Below, piece after piece: positions 39,904-47,155 of a DNA stretch of 64,000 bases (positions are counted from its first letter, which is position 1; every line of letters begins with the position of its first letter). The stretch spans positions 4,278,001 through 4,342,000 of the forward strand of contig NZ_FMHY01000002.1 in the NCBI RefSeq assembly GCF_900090225.1, in the 5' to 3' direction. The notes under the pieces are model-generated. The model searched no databases. It saw only the letters and a program-made list of their open reading frames with translations, and was not told where the DNA came from. This DNA comes from Micromonospora eburnea (GTDB lineage Bacteria > Actinomycetota > Actinomycetes > Mycobacteriales > Micromonosporaceae). The position numbers were made by a program, and so were the translations under genes.

Positions 39904-41127
39904 TCAGGCGTCGAGGGCCAGCTCGTCCGCGCCGGGGAACGTCCCCGGGCGGTAGCCGCACGCCGGGTCCTCGCCCCACAGGTCACCGGTCATCGCGTAC
40001 GCCCGGGCGCGGGACCCTCCGCAGACGGCCCGGAACTCGCAGGCCCCGCAGCGGCCGCGCAGCCGTCCCGGGTCCCGCAGTCCGGTGAACAGCTCCGAGT
40101 CGCGGTAGATGTCCACCAGCGACCGCTGCCGCACGTTGCCGGCCGGGACCGGGAGGAACCCGCTGGGGTGCACGTCCCCACGGTGCGAGACGAAGACAAA
40201 GCCGTTGCCGGCGCTGACCCGCAGCGGCGCCCGGCGCACCCGGTCGGCCCGCCCGACCAGGCCACACTCCTCCAGCCGGGCGCGCAGGTCTCGATACATC
40301 GGCCCCAACCCGAGCGCCGCCACGTGGTCCTCCCCGCGCCGCGCGAGCGCGTCGCGTTGCAGGCAGACCCGCCGGAAGTGATGCGCCTCGGTGGTCTTCA
40401 CCGGCACGGTCTCGCCGAGGTCGTAGAGCGCGTTCAGCACGTCCTCGGCCTCCGCCGCGTCCAGGCCGGCCAGCGCCCGTCCCCGCCCGGTGGGTACGAG
40501 GAAGAAGACGCTCCACAGCAGCGCTCCCCGCTCGCGTACGTGGGCGGCGATCGCGGGCAGGTCGGGCAGCGTGTCCCGGGTGACCGTGGTGTTGATCTGG
40601 ACCTTGAGCCCGAGGTCGCGCGCGTCGCGCCAGGCCCGGTCGGTGAGCTGCCAGACTCCCGGCACGCCCCGGAACCCGTCGTGTCCGGCGGGGGTGGCCG
40701 CGTCCACGCTGAGCGAGATGGCCCGGGCACCGGCGTCCCGCAGACCGGCCAGGGCGGTCCGGGTGAGGGTCGGCGTACCGGAGGGCGACACGGAGACCGG
40801 CAGGCCCAGCTCGCTGCCCCGGCGCACCAACTCCGCCAGGTCCGGTCGCTGGAACGGGTCACCACCGGTGATCACGAACAGCGGCGCCGGGCGGCCGAAG
40901 GCCGCCACCTGGGCCATGAGCGTGGTGGCCTCCTCGGTGTCGAGTTCGGCCGGGTCACGTAGCGGGCGGGCCGATGCCCGGCAGTGCAGGCAGGCCAGCG
41001 GGCACGCCTGTGTGGCCTCCCAGATGACGATGAAGGGTCGTTCCCGCACGTCCTGTCGGGGCAGCCGCACGGCCCTGCCCGCCCGTTGCGCGCGCTCCGG
41101 CACGTCCGCCCTGGTCGCGTGTGTCAC
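39904..41127 (-). CDS. Radical SAM/SPASM protein beside molybdenum-cofactor genes
   Basis: This 407-residue enzyme has the radical SAM cluster C42, C46, C49 (QACPLACLHCRA), ITGGDPFQR as SAM motif, and a C-terminal SPASM-like region with CGACEFRAVCGGSRARA and DPACGYRPG, plus Cys residues around HRGDVHPSGF. The layout resembles the NirJ/AhbC/AhbD group that modifies heme precursors, and related proteins of unknown role found in actinomycetes. Position next to nirK and the molybdenum-cofactor genes suggests service to an anaerobic redox enzyme. The GTG at 41127 is preferred to a Pro-rich upstream extension. GGGACC-type boxes lie upstream. Confidence 0.83.
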   Translation of the reverse strand: MTHATRADVPERAQRAGRAVRLPRQDVRERPFIVIWEATQACPLACLHCRASARPLRDPAELDTEEATTLMAQVAAFGRPAPLFVITGGDPFQRPDLAELVRRGSELGLPVSVSPSGTPTLTRTALAGLRDAGARAISLSVDAATPAGHDGFRGVPGVWQLTDRAWRDARDLGLKVQINTTVTRDTLPDLPAIAAHVRERGALLWSVFFLVPTGRGRALAGLDAAEAEDVLNALYDLGETVPVKTTEAHHFRRVCLQRDALARRGEDHVAALGLGPMYRDLRARLEECGLVGRADRVRRAPLRVSAGNGFVFVSHRGDVHPSGFLPVPAGNVRQRSLVDIYRDSELFTGLRDPGRLRGRCGACEFRAVCGGSRARAYAMTGDLWGEDPACGYRPGTFPGADELALDA

Positions 41128-41163
41128 GAGCGGGAGGCTGCCTGGCGGGAACGGCGTGGGACA

Positions 41164-41177
41164 GGGACCGGTGGCCC
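41164..41177 (-). promoter_or_regulatory. GGGACC-type box near the radical SAM start
   Basis: GGGACCGGTGGCCC matches the recurring palindrome with one arm change and lies 37 bases upstream of the start at 41127. Confidence 0.45.
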
Positions 41178-41259
41178 GGATCGGAGGGCCGTCCGGCCTC
41201 GGCTGTCCAGGTCGGGAGCGCCCCCGGACCAATCAGGGGGCACAACCGCCCCGGTTCTC

Positions 41260-41273
41260 GGGACCTTCGGCCC
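41260..41273. promoter_or_regulatory. GGGACC-type box in the radical SAM/moaD divergent region
   Basis: GGGACCTTCGGCCC matches the recurring palindrome. It lies 101 bases before moaD and 133 before the divergent radical SAM gene, so it could serve either. Confidence 0.5.
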
Positions 41274-41373
41274 GCAACAGCGGCGTTACCCGGCGGCAGG
41301 CTGGTCGGGACGCCATCCGGCGCCGGGTCCGGGGACCGACCGGCGGACCTCGATTCCGTCTGTGGGAGTGCGA

Positions 41374-41718
41374 ATGTCGGCGAGCGACGAGCCGGGTTAC
41401 CACGGCAACATGCCGGTGGACCAGGCCGGCGGCCGGGGCGCGGACGGGCCACTGCCGCCCGACGCGGGTCCGGTGACCACCGTCCGGGTGCGGTACTTCG
41501 GCGGCACCCGTGCCGCCGCCGGGGCCGCCGAGGAGGACCACCAGGCGAGCACCCTGGCAGAGCTGCTCGACCGGATGGGCGAGAGCCACGGGTGGCGGCT
41601 GCGGGCGGCGCTGCGGGCCTGCAGTTTTCTCGTGAACGGCACCCAGTGGCGTGACCGGCATGCCGTCCTGCCGTCGTCGGCCACGGTCGACGTGCTTCCG
41701 CCGTTCGCCGGCGGCTGA
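41374..41718 (+). CDS. moaD: MoaD-like sulfur carrier for molybdopterin synthesis
   Basis: The 114-residue protein ends in the C-terminal Gly-Gly (VLPPFAGG) that becomes a thiocarboxylate in MoaD, the small subunit of molybdopterin synthase. The ubiquitin-like fold is seen from VTTVRVRYFGGTRAAAG onward. The first 33 residues are a flexible extension; a start at GTG 41473 would remove it, but GGGAG before ATG 41374 supports the longer form. It begins a run with a small DUF6457-like protein and moeA, all needed for the molybdenum cofactor of the nitrate reductase encoded at the right edge. Confidence 0.85.
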   Translation: MSASDEPGYHGNMPVDQAGGRGADGPLPPDAGPVTTVRVRYFGGTRAAAGAAEEDHQASTLAELLDRMGESHGWRLRAALRACSFLVNGTQWRDRHAVLPSSATVDVLPPFAGG

Positions 41719-41734
41719 CCCGCAAGGAGCAACC

Positions 41735-41974
41735 ATGACCGACCCGAGGCTCAACGACTGGCTCGCCACCGCCGCGGCGGCACTCGACCTGCCCACCCCC
41801 GCGCCCGACGAGTACCGGGCGATCCTCGACCTGGTCCGGGACGTGGCGCACGGCGTCTGCCGGCCGGCGGCACCGCTGGGCGCGTACCTGGTCGGAGTGG
41901 CCGTCGGGCGCGGCGCGGACCCGGACGCGGCGCGGGCCGCCGTCGCCGCGCTGGTCGCGCAGGAGACGCGGTGA
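41735..41974 (+). CDS. DUF6457-like small protein
   Basis: This 79-residue helical protein (DPRLNDWLATAAAALDL, LVRDVAHGVCRPAAPLGAYLVGVAVG) matches the small DUF6457-type proteins that sit beside molybdenum-cofactor genes in actinomycetes. AAGGAG precedes the ATG, and its stop overlaps the moeA start (GTGA). It may be an accessory of MoeA-type cofactor insertion; its molecular role is unknown. Confidence 0.75.
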   Translation: MTDPRLNDWLATAAAALDLPTPAPDEYRAILDLVRDVAHGVCRPAAPLGAYLVGVAVGRGADPDAARAAVAALVAQETR

Positions 41975-43164
41975 CCACCGCCGCCGCGCCGCGCCCGACA
42001 ACGCATCGAGCCCCGACCACCGGGTGGGCGCGGGCCCGCCGCCTCGCCCACGACCTGCCGTCTCCCCTGCCCGCGCAGGAGGTGCCGCTCGCGTCGGCGG
42101 CCGGCCGCGCCCTGGCGGTGCCGCTTCGCGCCCGGACGCCGTCACCGGGGTTCGACAACGCGGCCATGGACGGGTACGCCGTGCGAGGTGATGGTCCGTG
42201 GCGGGTCCTCGATCGGGTGCTCGCCGGCCGCGTCCACGGCGCACCGCCGCTGGCCGAGCAGACCGCCGTCGAGATCGCCACCGGCGCTCCCGTGCCCGAG
42301 GGGACGGAGCGGGTGGTGCCCTACGAGATCGCGGAGCGCCTCGGTGACACCGTGTGGGCGTCGCCGGGCGACCGCCGGCACGTCCGGCGTCGTGGCGAGT
42401 ACGCCCGCCCGGGGCAGGAGCTGCTACCCGCGGGCAGCATCGTCACCCCGCCGGCGGTGGGCCTGGCCGCGAGCGTCGGTCTGGACACGCTCACCGTGCA
42501 CGCCCGCCCGAGGGTGCGGATGATCGTCAGCGGGAACGAGCTGGTGGCCACCGGAGTGCCGCGCTGGGGACAGGTTCGGGACGCAATCGGCCCGATGCTG
42601 CGACCGCTGCTGACATCGTGGCGGGCGGAACTGCTCGACTCCCGCATGGTCGGCGACGAACTCGACTGGTTCGCCGCCGCGGTCGCGGGCAGCATCATCG
42701 ACGCGGACGTGACGATCGTGTGCGGCGCGTCGTCGGTCGGGCCCGCGGACGGACTGCACCACGCGTTGCGCAGCCTGCGCGCCACGGCGCACGTCGACGG
42801 CGTCGCCTGCCGGCCGGGCCACCCGCAGGTGCTCGCCCAGGTGGGGCAGAAGTGGATCGTGGGGCTGCCCGGCAACCCGTACGCCGCGCTCGTCGCGGCG
42901 CTGACGCTGGTGGAGCCGCTGCTGGCCGGGCTCACCGGGTTGCCGCTGACCGAACTGGAGACCGGGACGCTCGTCGGCGCACCGCCGGCCGACGAACGCA
43001 ACACCCGGATCGTGCCGGTCCGACGGTCGGGGCAGGTCCTGCGTCTCGTCGAGGGCGGGCAGCCCGGCCAACTGGGCGGTGCCGCCGGGGCGGACGCCTT
43101 CGCCGTCGTGCCGCCCGGTTGGCGGGGCGAGGCTCCGGTGGAACTGCTACGCCTGGAGCGTTGA
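41971..43164 (+). CDS. moeA: Molybdopterin molybdotransferase
   Basis: The 397-residue MoeA inserts molybdate into adenylylated molybdopterin. It has the family hallmark GFDNAAMDGYAVR (about residues 55-67), GAPVPEGTERVVPYE in domain II, the MoaB-like domain with IVSGNEL and CGASSVGPADG, and the GLPGNPYAA motif near residue 297. The GTG start overlaps the DUF6457-like stop. It ends the transcription unit before a strong hairpin. Confidence 0.93.
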   Translation: MTTAAAPRPTTHRAPTTGWARARRLAHDLPSPLPAQEVPLASAAGRALAVPLRARTPSPGFDNAAMDGYAVRGDGPWRVLDRVLAGRVHGAPPLAEQTAVEIATGAPVPEGTERVVPYEIAERLGDTVWASPGDRRHVRRRGEYARPGQELLPAGSIVTPPAVGLAASVGLDTLTVHARPRVRMIVSGNELVATGVPRWGQVRDAIGPMLRPLLTSWRAELLDSRMVGDELDWFAAAVAGSIIDADVTIVCGASSVGPADGLHHALRSLRATAHVDGVACRPGHPQVLAQVGQKWIVGLPGNPYAALVAALTLVEPLLAGLTGLPLTELETGTLVGAPPADERNTRIVPVRRSGQVLRLVEGGQPGQLGGAAGADAFAVVPPGWRGEAPVELLRLER

Positions 43165-43240
43165 CGGTCTCTCCCGCCCGGACGCCGTTTGTCGCTCGCC
43201 CCGATCAGGCACCCGGCTCCGCTTGCGGACGCTGTCGCGA

Positions 43241-43274
43241 CGGTCAGGCCATCGCCTGGGCGGTGGCCTGACCG
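43241..43274. terminator. Bidirectional terminator hairpin after moeA
   Basis: CGGTCAGGCCA (43241-43251) pairs perfectly with TGGCCTGACCG (43264-43274), with a further inner CGCC/GGCG stem. It lies between the convergent moeA and SRPBCC genes and should stop both. Confidence 0.8.
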
Positions 43275-43338
43275 TCATCGCGATCGGTCTGTTGTGGTCA
43301 CGGTCGGCGCAGCGGTGCGAGCGCGTCGGCCCGGGCGG

Positions 43339-43836
43339 TCACCTCGGTGAAGAGTTGACGGAGCGTGGTGTTGTCGGTTGCAGCACCGCGTCGAGGCCGT
43401 TCAGCCGCAGCACGCTCGCGCCGCGCAGGTGGGCCAGGTCCACACTGCCGTCGCCCTCGTATCTGAGAAATGTCACCTGTTCGTTCCATTCCAGGCGGGT
43501 CCCGTCGGTCTCGGTTTCGAGCCGGACGGTGACCAGCGAGGTCCATCGCAGTTCGCCGTCGACGATCGCCTCGTAGCCGTAGACGATCCGGTGGGTGCCC
43601 GCGATGTCGATGTACCGCGACCGGTACTCCAGCCGCTCGGGTGCCGTGTCCAGCCCGGTGTAGGTGCTGCGCGCCGTCTCACCACCACCCACCCGGAAGT
43701 CGTGCTCATACACCGCTCCGCTGCCCGGAAGCCGGAACCACCGGCGCCTCATCGCGGTGTCGGCGAACGCGGTGAAGACCTTTTCCGGCGGCACGTCGAG
43801 GTGCCGCGAGATCGTGAAGGTGTCGTGCCGGACCAT
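43339..43836 (-). CDS. SRPBCC/AHSA1-family protein
   Basis: The 165-residue protein has the START-like fold of the AHSA1 group: FTISRHLDVPPEKVFTAFAD, MRRRWFRLPGSG, YEHDFRVGGGE and TRLEWNEQVTFL. Such proteins bind small hydrophobic ligands and are often paired with a regulator. Here the divergent gene is an HxlR repressor, with a shared operator between the two. The function of this pair is unknown; it may respond to a small toxic compound. Confidence 0.85.
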   Translation of the reverse strand: MVRHDTFTISRHLDVPPEKVFTAFADTAMRRRWFRLPGSGAVYEHDFRVGGGETARSTYTGLDTAPERLEYRSRYIDIAGTHRIVYGYEAIVDGELRWTSLVTVRLETETDGTRLEWNEQVTFLRYEGDGSVDLAHLRGASVLRLNGLDAVLQPTTPRSVNSSPR

Positions 43837-43873
43837 GCCGTCCTCCCGGTGTCACGGCCACAAGCAGGTGGCC

Positions 43874-43904
43874 GCACGTCAGTTACGATCAGTAAGAAAC
43901 GTGC
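43874..43904. promoter_or_regulatory. HxlR-type operator between divergent genes
   Basis: TTACGATCAGTAA (43883-43895) is an inverted repeat of TTAC/GTAA, nested within outer arms GCACGT (43874-43879) and ACGTGC (43899-43904). It lies midway between the SRPBCC start and the HxlR gene and is the likely binding site for the repressor. Confidence 0.6.
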
Positions 43905-43976
43905 GCCCAGCGGTTTTAGTCCGGCTCTTCCATACGCACTTTGAAGTCAGCTACTGACGTACGAGGAACAGACAGC

Positions 43977-44399
43977 ATGACAAGCTTTCCCGGTACCGAA
44001 CTCGCCAAGCGCGGGGGCGCGCCGGACTGCGTCCAGACGATCGAGCTCGTCCGCGACGTGCTGGCTCGGGTGGGCGACAAGTGGACGCTGCTGACCATCA
44101 CCGCCCTGGCCTCCGGCCCGCTGCGTTTCACCGCGCTGCACGAGCAGGTCGCCGGCGTCTCCCAACGGATGCTCAGCCAGACCCTGCGTGCCCTCACCCG
44201 CGACGGGCTGGTGACCAGGACCGCATACCCGGAAGTACCCCCGAGGGTTGAGTATGCCCTGACGCCGCTCGGCCGCTCACTGAGCGAGGCCGTGGATGGA
44301 CTCGTGCACTGGGTCCGTAGCCACCAGGGCGACATCGCCCGCAACCGCGACGAGTTCGACCGGACACCCGTCGCGAAGACACCCCGCCAGAGGCTGTGA
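43977..44399 (+). CDS. HxlR-family transcriptional regulator
   Basis: This 140-residue winged-helix regulator has a Cys near the start (GGAPDCVQTIELV) followed by RVGDKWTLLTITALASGPLRFTAL, the recognition helix SQRMLSQTLRALTRDGLV and wing YPEVPPRVEYALTPLG, all typical of HxlR proteins. The Cys may be a redox or electrophile sensor, as in related regulators. GAGGAA precedes the ATG at 43977. It probably represses itself and the divergent SRPBCC gene. Confidence 0.9.
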   Translation: MTSFPGTELAKRGGAPDCVQTIELVRDVLARVGDKWTLLTITALASGPLRFTALHEQVAGVSQRMLSQTLRALTRDGLVTRTAYPEVPPRVEYALTPLGRSLSEAVDGLVHWVRSHQGDIARNRDEFDRTPVAKTPRQRL

Positions 44400-44418
44400 C
44401 GCCCAGTCGGGTCGGGTA

Positions 44419-44444
44419 GCGGCGGCGCAGTGCTGCGCCGCCGC
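44419..44444. terminator. Bidirectional terminator hairpin, 12-bp stem
   Basis: GCGGCGGCGCAG (44419-44430) pairs perfectly with CTGCGCCGCCGC (44433-44444). It lies between the convergent HxlR and LuxR-type genes. Confidence 0.8.
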
Positions 44445-44448
44445 CCGT

Positions 44449-45264
44449 TCAGATCAGTCCGTTACGCAGCGCGAATGCCACGGCATGGCAGCGGTTACGC
44501 AGGTGAAAGCGGCTGGTCACGTCGTAGATGTGGCTTTTGATCATCCGCTCCGAGTAGGACAGCTTGGCGGCGATCTCGCTGGTGTTGTAGCCGTCCGCGA
44601 GCAGGCGAAGAACCTCGATTTCGCGGTCCTTGAGGCCGGTGAAGGTCAGACCACGAGGGCTCAGCACGTCGCGTTTCAACGTCCCGACCTGTTTGAGAAG
44701 CCGGCCGAGCAGGTCGGGTGGAATGTTGCCGTCGCCGGCTGCGGCGGACCGGATCACCGTGACGAGCCGGTCAGGGCTGGCATCCGATCGGCGCACGATC
44801 CCGGCGACTCCGTGCTCGGCGGCGGCGACCAGGGCGCTGTCGTCAAGGTGGCTCGCTACCAGCACGGTCGTGATGCCACACTGGCCGCGTGTTGCCTGCA
44901 GGGTACGCAGGGTGCGCAGGGCCGATTCGTCGATGTCATCGACGATGACGACCGCCACCTCGGCCCGGTCAGCTTCCGCCTCGTCGAGCAGCAGCACCTC
45001 CGGACGGGGGCGCAACTGCCCGATCACACCAGCGCGAATGATGGGGTCGGTGGCGTGAAGGCTGACGGTTGTGCGAGCCGTAGGTGGTCTGCGTTTCCGT
45101 TGCCCATGCGGGTGCGCGGGCTCCTGGTCACGGTTGCCGACCTCGCTCTCCACCCGTTGACGAAGCTGGCGGTCGACGGACCTGGTTGCCGGTCGTGGGG
45201 GCCACTGGAACGCGACGGCGGAGACATCCGTGACCGCGTTGACGTCGTTGGGCTGCTGGGTCAT
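44449..45264 (-). CDS. LuxR-type regulator with atypical receiver domain
   Basis: The 271-residue protein has a variable N-terminal extension (1-65), a receiver-like domain (about 66-185; TVSLHATDPIIRAGVI, VVIVDDIDESAL, GIVRRSD) and a LuxR helix-turn-helix (LKDREIEVLRLLADGYNTSEI, KLSYSERMIKSHI). The first receiver strand lacks the usual acidic pair and the conserved Lys is missing, so it may act without phosphorylation. It overlaps the upstream coiled-coil gene by ATGA and no kinase is nearby, which favours a stand-alone regulator working with that partner. Confidence 0.8.
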   Translation of the reverse strand: MTQQPNDVNAVTDVSAVAFQWPPRPATRSVDRQLRQRVESEVGNRDQEPAHPHGQRKRRPPTARTTVSLHATDPIIRAGVIGQLRPRPEVLLLDEAEADRAEVAVVIVDDIDESALRTLRTLQATRGQCGITTVLVASHLDDSALVAAAEHGVAGIVRRSDASPDRLVTVIRSAAAGDGNIPPDLLGRLLKQVGTLKRDVLSPRGLTFTGLKDREIEVLRLLADGYNTSEIAAKLSYSERMIKSHIYDVTSRFHLRNRCHAVAFALRNGLI

Positions 45265-45749
45265 GCCGATCCCTCCGCATGCCTGCGGTCAGCGGCTGGT
45301 GCGCCGGTAATGCCCGGAATCGGTCCGGGAGGGCGCCAGGTGGTGCCTGGTGCGGGAGTCGCCGCAGCGGTCGCGGCGTCGTCCAGAGCGGTACGTCTGG
45401 AGCGGGCGTCGGCGAGCTTCTCCTCCAGGGCAGCGACCTCCGCGTCGAGTTCCTCCAGACGGGTCGTGTACTCGGTGTAGCAACGCCGGGCCAGATCGAC
45501 GGCGAGGGTGTGGACCTTTGTCGCCAACGCCCGAGTCCGGCTGTTCTCCGATTGCATGGCGAACCGCAGCAGGTGGTCGACATGGCCGATGAGATTGGGG
45601 GGCGTAGCCGCTGGCGGTGTGGGCCGGTCGGTGCGTCCGGTGGTGGCGCGGATGCCCATCGGCTTGGGTGAGGTGTCACGCTCGCCACGGGCCATCCGCA
45701 ACAGTTCCTCGCGTTTTTCTGGCGTGAGGAAGTCCTGCACGGTGCTCAT
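45261..45749 (-). CDS. Coiled-coil protein of unknown function
   Basis: The 162-residue protein begins with FLTPEKREELLRMARG, has a Pro/Thr-rich stretch, then helical segments and a clear coiled coil (EYTTRLEELDAEVAALEEKL). The tail is Pro/Gly-rich. No family is recognised. Its stop overlaps the LuxR-type regulator start. The coiled coil suggests dimerisation or binding to a partner, possibly the regulator. The ATG at 45749 is chosen because the upstream extension is of poor coding character. Confidence 0.7.
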   Translation of the reverse strand: MSTVQDFLTPEKREELLRMARGERDTSPKPMGIRATTGRTDRPTPPAATPPNLIGHVDHLLRFAMQSENSRTRALATKVHTLAVDLARRCYTEYTTRLEELDAEVAALEEKLADARSRRTALDDAATAAATPAPGTTWRPPGPIPGITGAPAADRRHAEGSA

Positions 45750-45887
45750 CGCGCGGCGGGACCCAGACGGCGGGCAGGGGCGGTCGGTCGGACCATGATC
45801 GCGTAATCCTCCTGAGGAGATGGTCGGGTGCCCCGGCACCATGGCCGCCACGTCGTTGGGGCGGCCATGGTGCCGGTAGTCGGGTGG

Positions 45888-46511
45888 TCAGCCGGCGGAT
45901 GCCGGCGTGGGCGGTGCAGCGGCGCGAGGGCCGCGCTGGAGTGGCCAGATCATCGGGCCACTGGGTAGGTGCAGCGGAAGGTCCGGCCGGTAGCCGTGCT
46001 GACACAGCAGGTCCCGGGCGCCCTCGTTCGTGACGACCGCGTACGCCGGGTGTCCGGTCCGATCGACCGTCCGGTGGTGCTGGCGCAGCAACTCGTCAGC
46101 CGCGGACCACCCGTAGCCGGGCTGCACCGCCAGCCACGACAGCCAGTGGTGCGGCGCATCGGGCCGGTAGCCGCGCACCGTGGCGTTCAGTTCGTCGAAC
46201 CGGGGTGCCGCGCGGCCGGCGAAGGTCGTCAAATGGTGATCTCCGAACGCCCGGCGTTCCGTGTCGAGGTCGTGGCGGCGCCAGACGGCGACGGCTGACC
46301 AGTCCAGCGTCACGTAGACGTCGCCAGCTTCGACGGCGTGGTCAACGTCGACCGCCAGCAGTCGCTGGAAAACGTTGTGCCGTTCACGCTGGTCCGGCAC
46401 CAGCCACTCGGCGACCGGGTCGCCTTCCAGGGCGGCGACGAGCAGCGCTGTCACAGCGGCGACGTCGCCGGGTTTCGCGTGCCGTACGGACGAGGCCATG
46501 GCGGCGTTCAC
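45888..46511 (-). CDS. GNAT-family acetyltransferase (first of tandem pair)
   Basis: The product of about 207 residues has the GNAT fold: VRHAKPGDVAAVTALLVAAL at the start, the acetyl-CoA region WLAVQPGYGWSAADELLRQH and CQHGYRPDLPLHLP. The A-motif is weak (Gly-x-Gly is reduced). The end GPMIWPLQRGP parallels PPIWPMWRE in the neighbouring acetyltransferase, so the two arose by tandem duplication. The GTG at 46511 overlaps the upstream stop (GTGA); ATG 46499 is an alternative. The substrate is unknown. Confidence 0.78.
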   Translation of the reverse strand: MNAAMASSVRHAKPGDVAAVTALLVAALEGDPVAEWLVPDQRERHNVFQRLLAVDVDHAVEAGDVYVTLDWSAVAVWRRHDLDTERRAFGDHHLTTFAGRAAPRFDELNATVRGYRPDAPHHWLSWLAVQPGYGWSAADELLRQHHRTVDRTGHPAYAVVTNEGARDLLCQHGYRPDLPLHLPSGPMIWPLQRGPRAAAPPTPASAG

Positions 46512-47155
46512 CGCAGCCGCCCGTCCGGCCCTTGGGCTCCCCCGTCGGCGGCCTCGCGCCACATCGGCCAGATCGGCGGGGCCCCGGTCGACGCCTGCAC
46601 GGGCGGACCGGACTGGTAGCCGTGGCGTAGGTACAGCCGGCGGTTGTGCTCGTTGCTGGCCTCCAGGTACGCCGGTTCGTTCCTGGCGTCGAGCGTGCGG
46701 TGGGCGTGGTTCAGCAGCGCCGAGCCGACCCCCCGGCCCTGCGCGGCCGGGTCGACCGCGAGGTAGGCCAGGTAGTCGTGGGGCACCCGAGGGTGGTGTG
46801 CTGCAAAGAGCGCGTCCAGGAGCAGGAACTTGGGCGCGTACTCGCCGCACGCCTTTTCCAGCTCGTCGTGAAGGTCCGGGCCGGCCGGGATCACGTCTTC
46901 ACGCCGGTACCAGATCGCCACCCCGGTCAGGTCGGTGGTGGTGTCGACCCGTCCCTGCCTCAGCCCGTGGTCCAGCATCAACCGGAAGTAGCGGTGGTAG
47001 ACCACCCGTCGCTCGGCCAGACCGGGGATCAGCCAGTCCGCGACCGGTCCGTCGAAGAAGGCATCGACCAGGACCCGCACCAGGGCGGCGGCGTCGGGTG
47101 GTGTGGCCCGTCGGATGGCCACGGTTTGTGTCGTCGGCACGGTGAGGCTCCTCAT
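46508..47155 (-). CDS. GNAT-family acetyltransferase (second of tandem pair)
   Basis: This 215-residue protein has a good GNAT fold: IRRATPPDAAALVRVLVDAFF, the acetyl-CoA motif VDPAAQGRGVGSALLNHA, and EASNEHNRRLYLRHGY. The end of the chain, GAPPIWPMWRE, matches the neighbouring acetyltransferase. It overlaps the permease stop by one base (TGATG) and the next acetyltransferase by GTGA, so all three are cotranslated. An acetylation substrate imported by the permease is conceivable but not shown. Confidence 0.85.
   Translation of the reverse strand: MRSLTVPTTQTVAIRRATPPDAAALVRVLVDAFFDGPVADWLIPGLAERRVVYHRYFRLMLDHGLRQGRVDTTTDLTGVAIWYRREDVIPAGPDLHDELEKACGEYAPKFLLLDALFAAHHPRVPHDYLAYLAVDPAAQGRGVGSALLNHAHRTLDARNEPAYLEASNEHNRRLYLRHGYQSGPPVQASTGAPPIWPMWREAADGGAQGPDGRLR

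Noticed and set aside
43298..43546. An alternative-frame ending for the SRPBCC protein
   Set aside because: The other frame gives a helical tail, but the main frame keeps family phrases through LRLNGLDAVL and a normal length, so no frameshift is needed.
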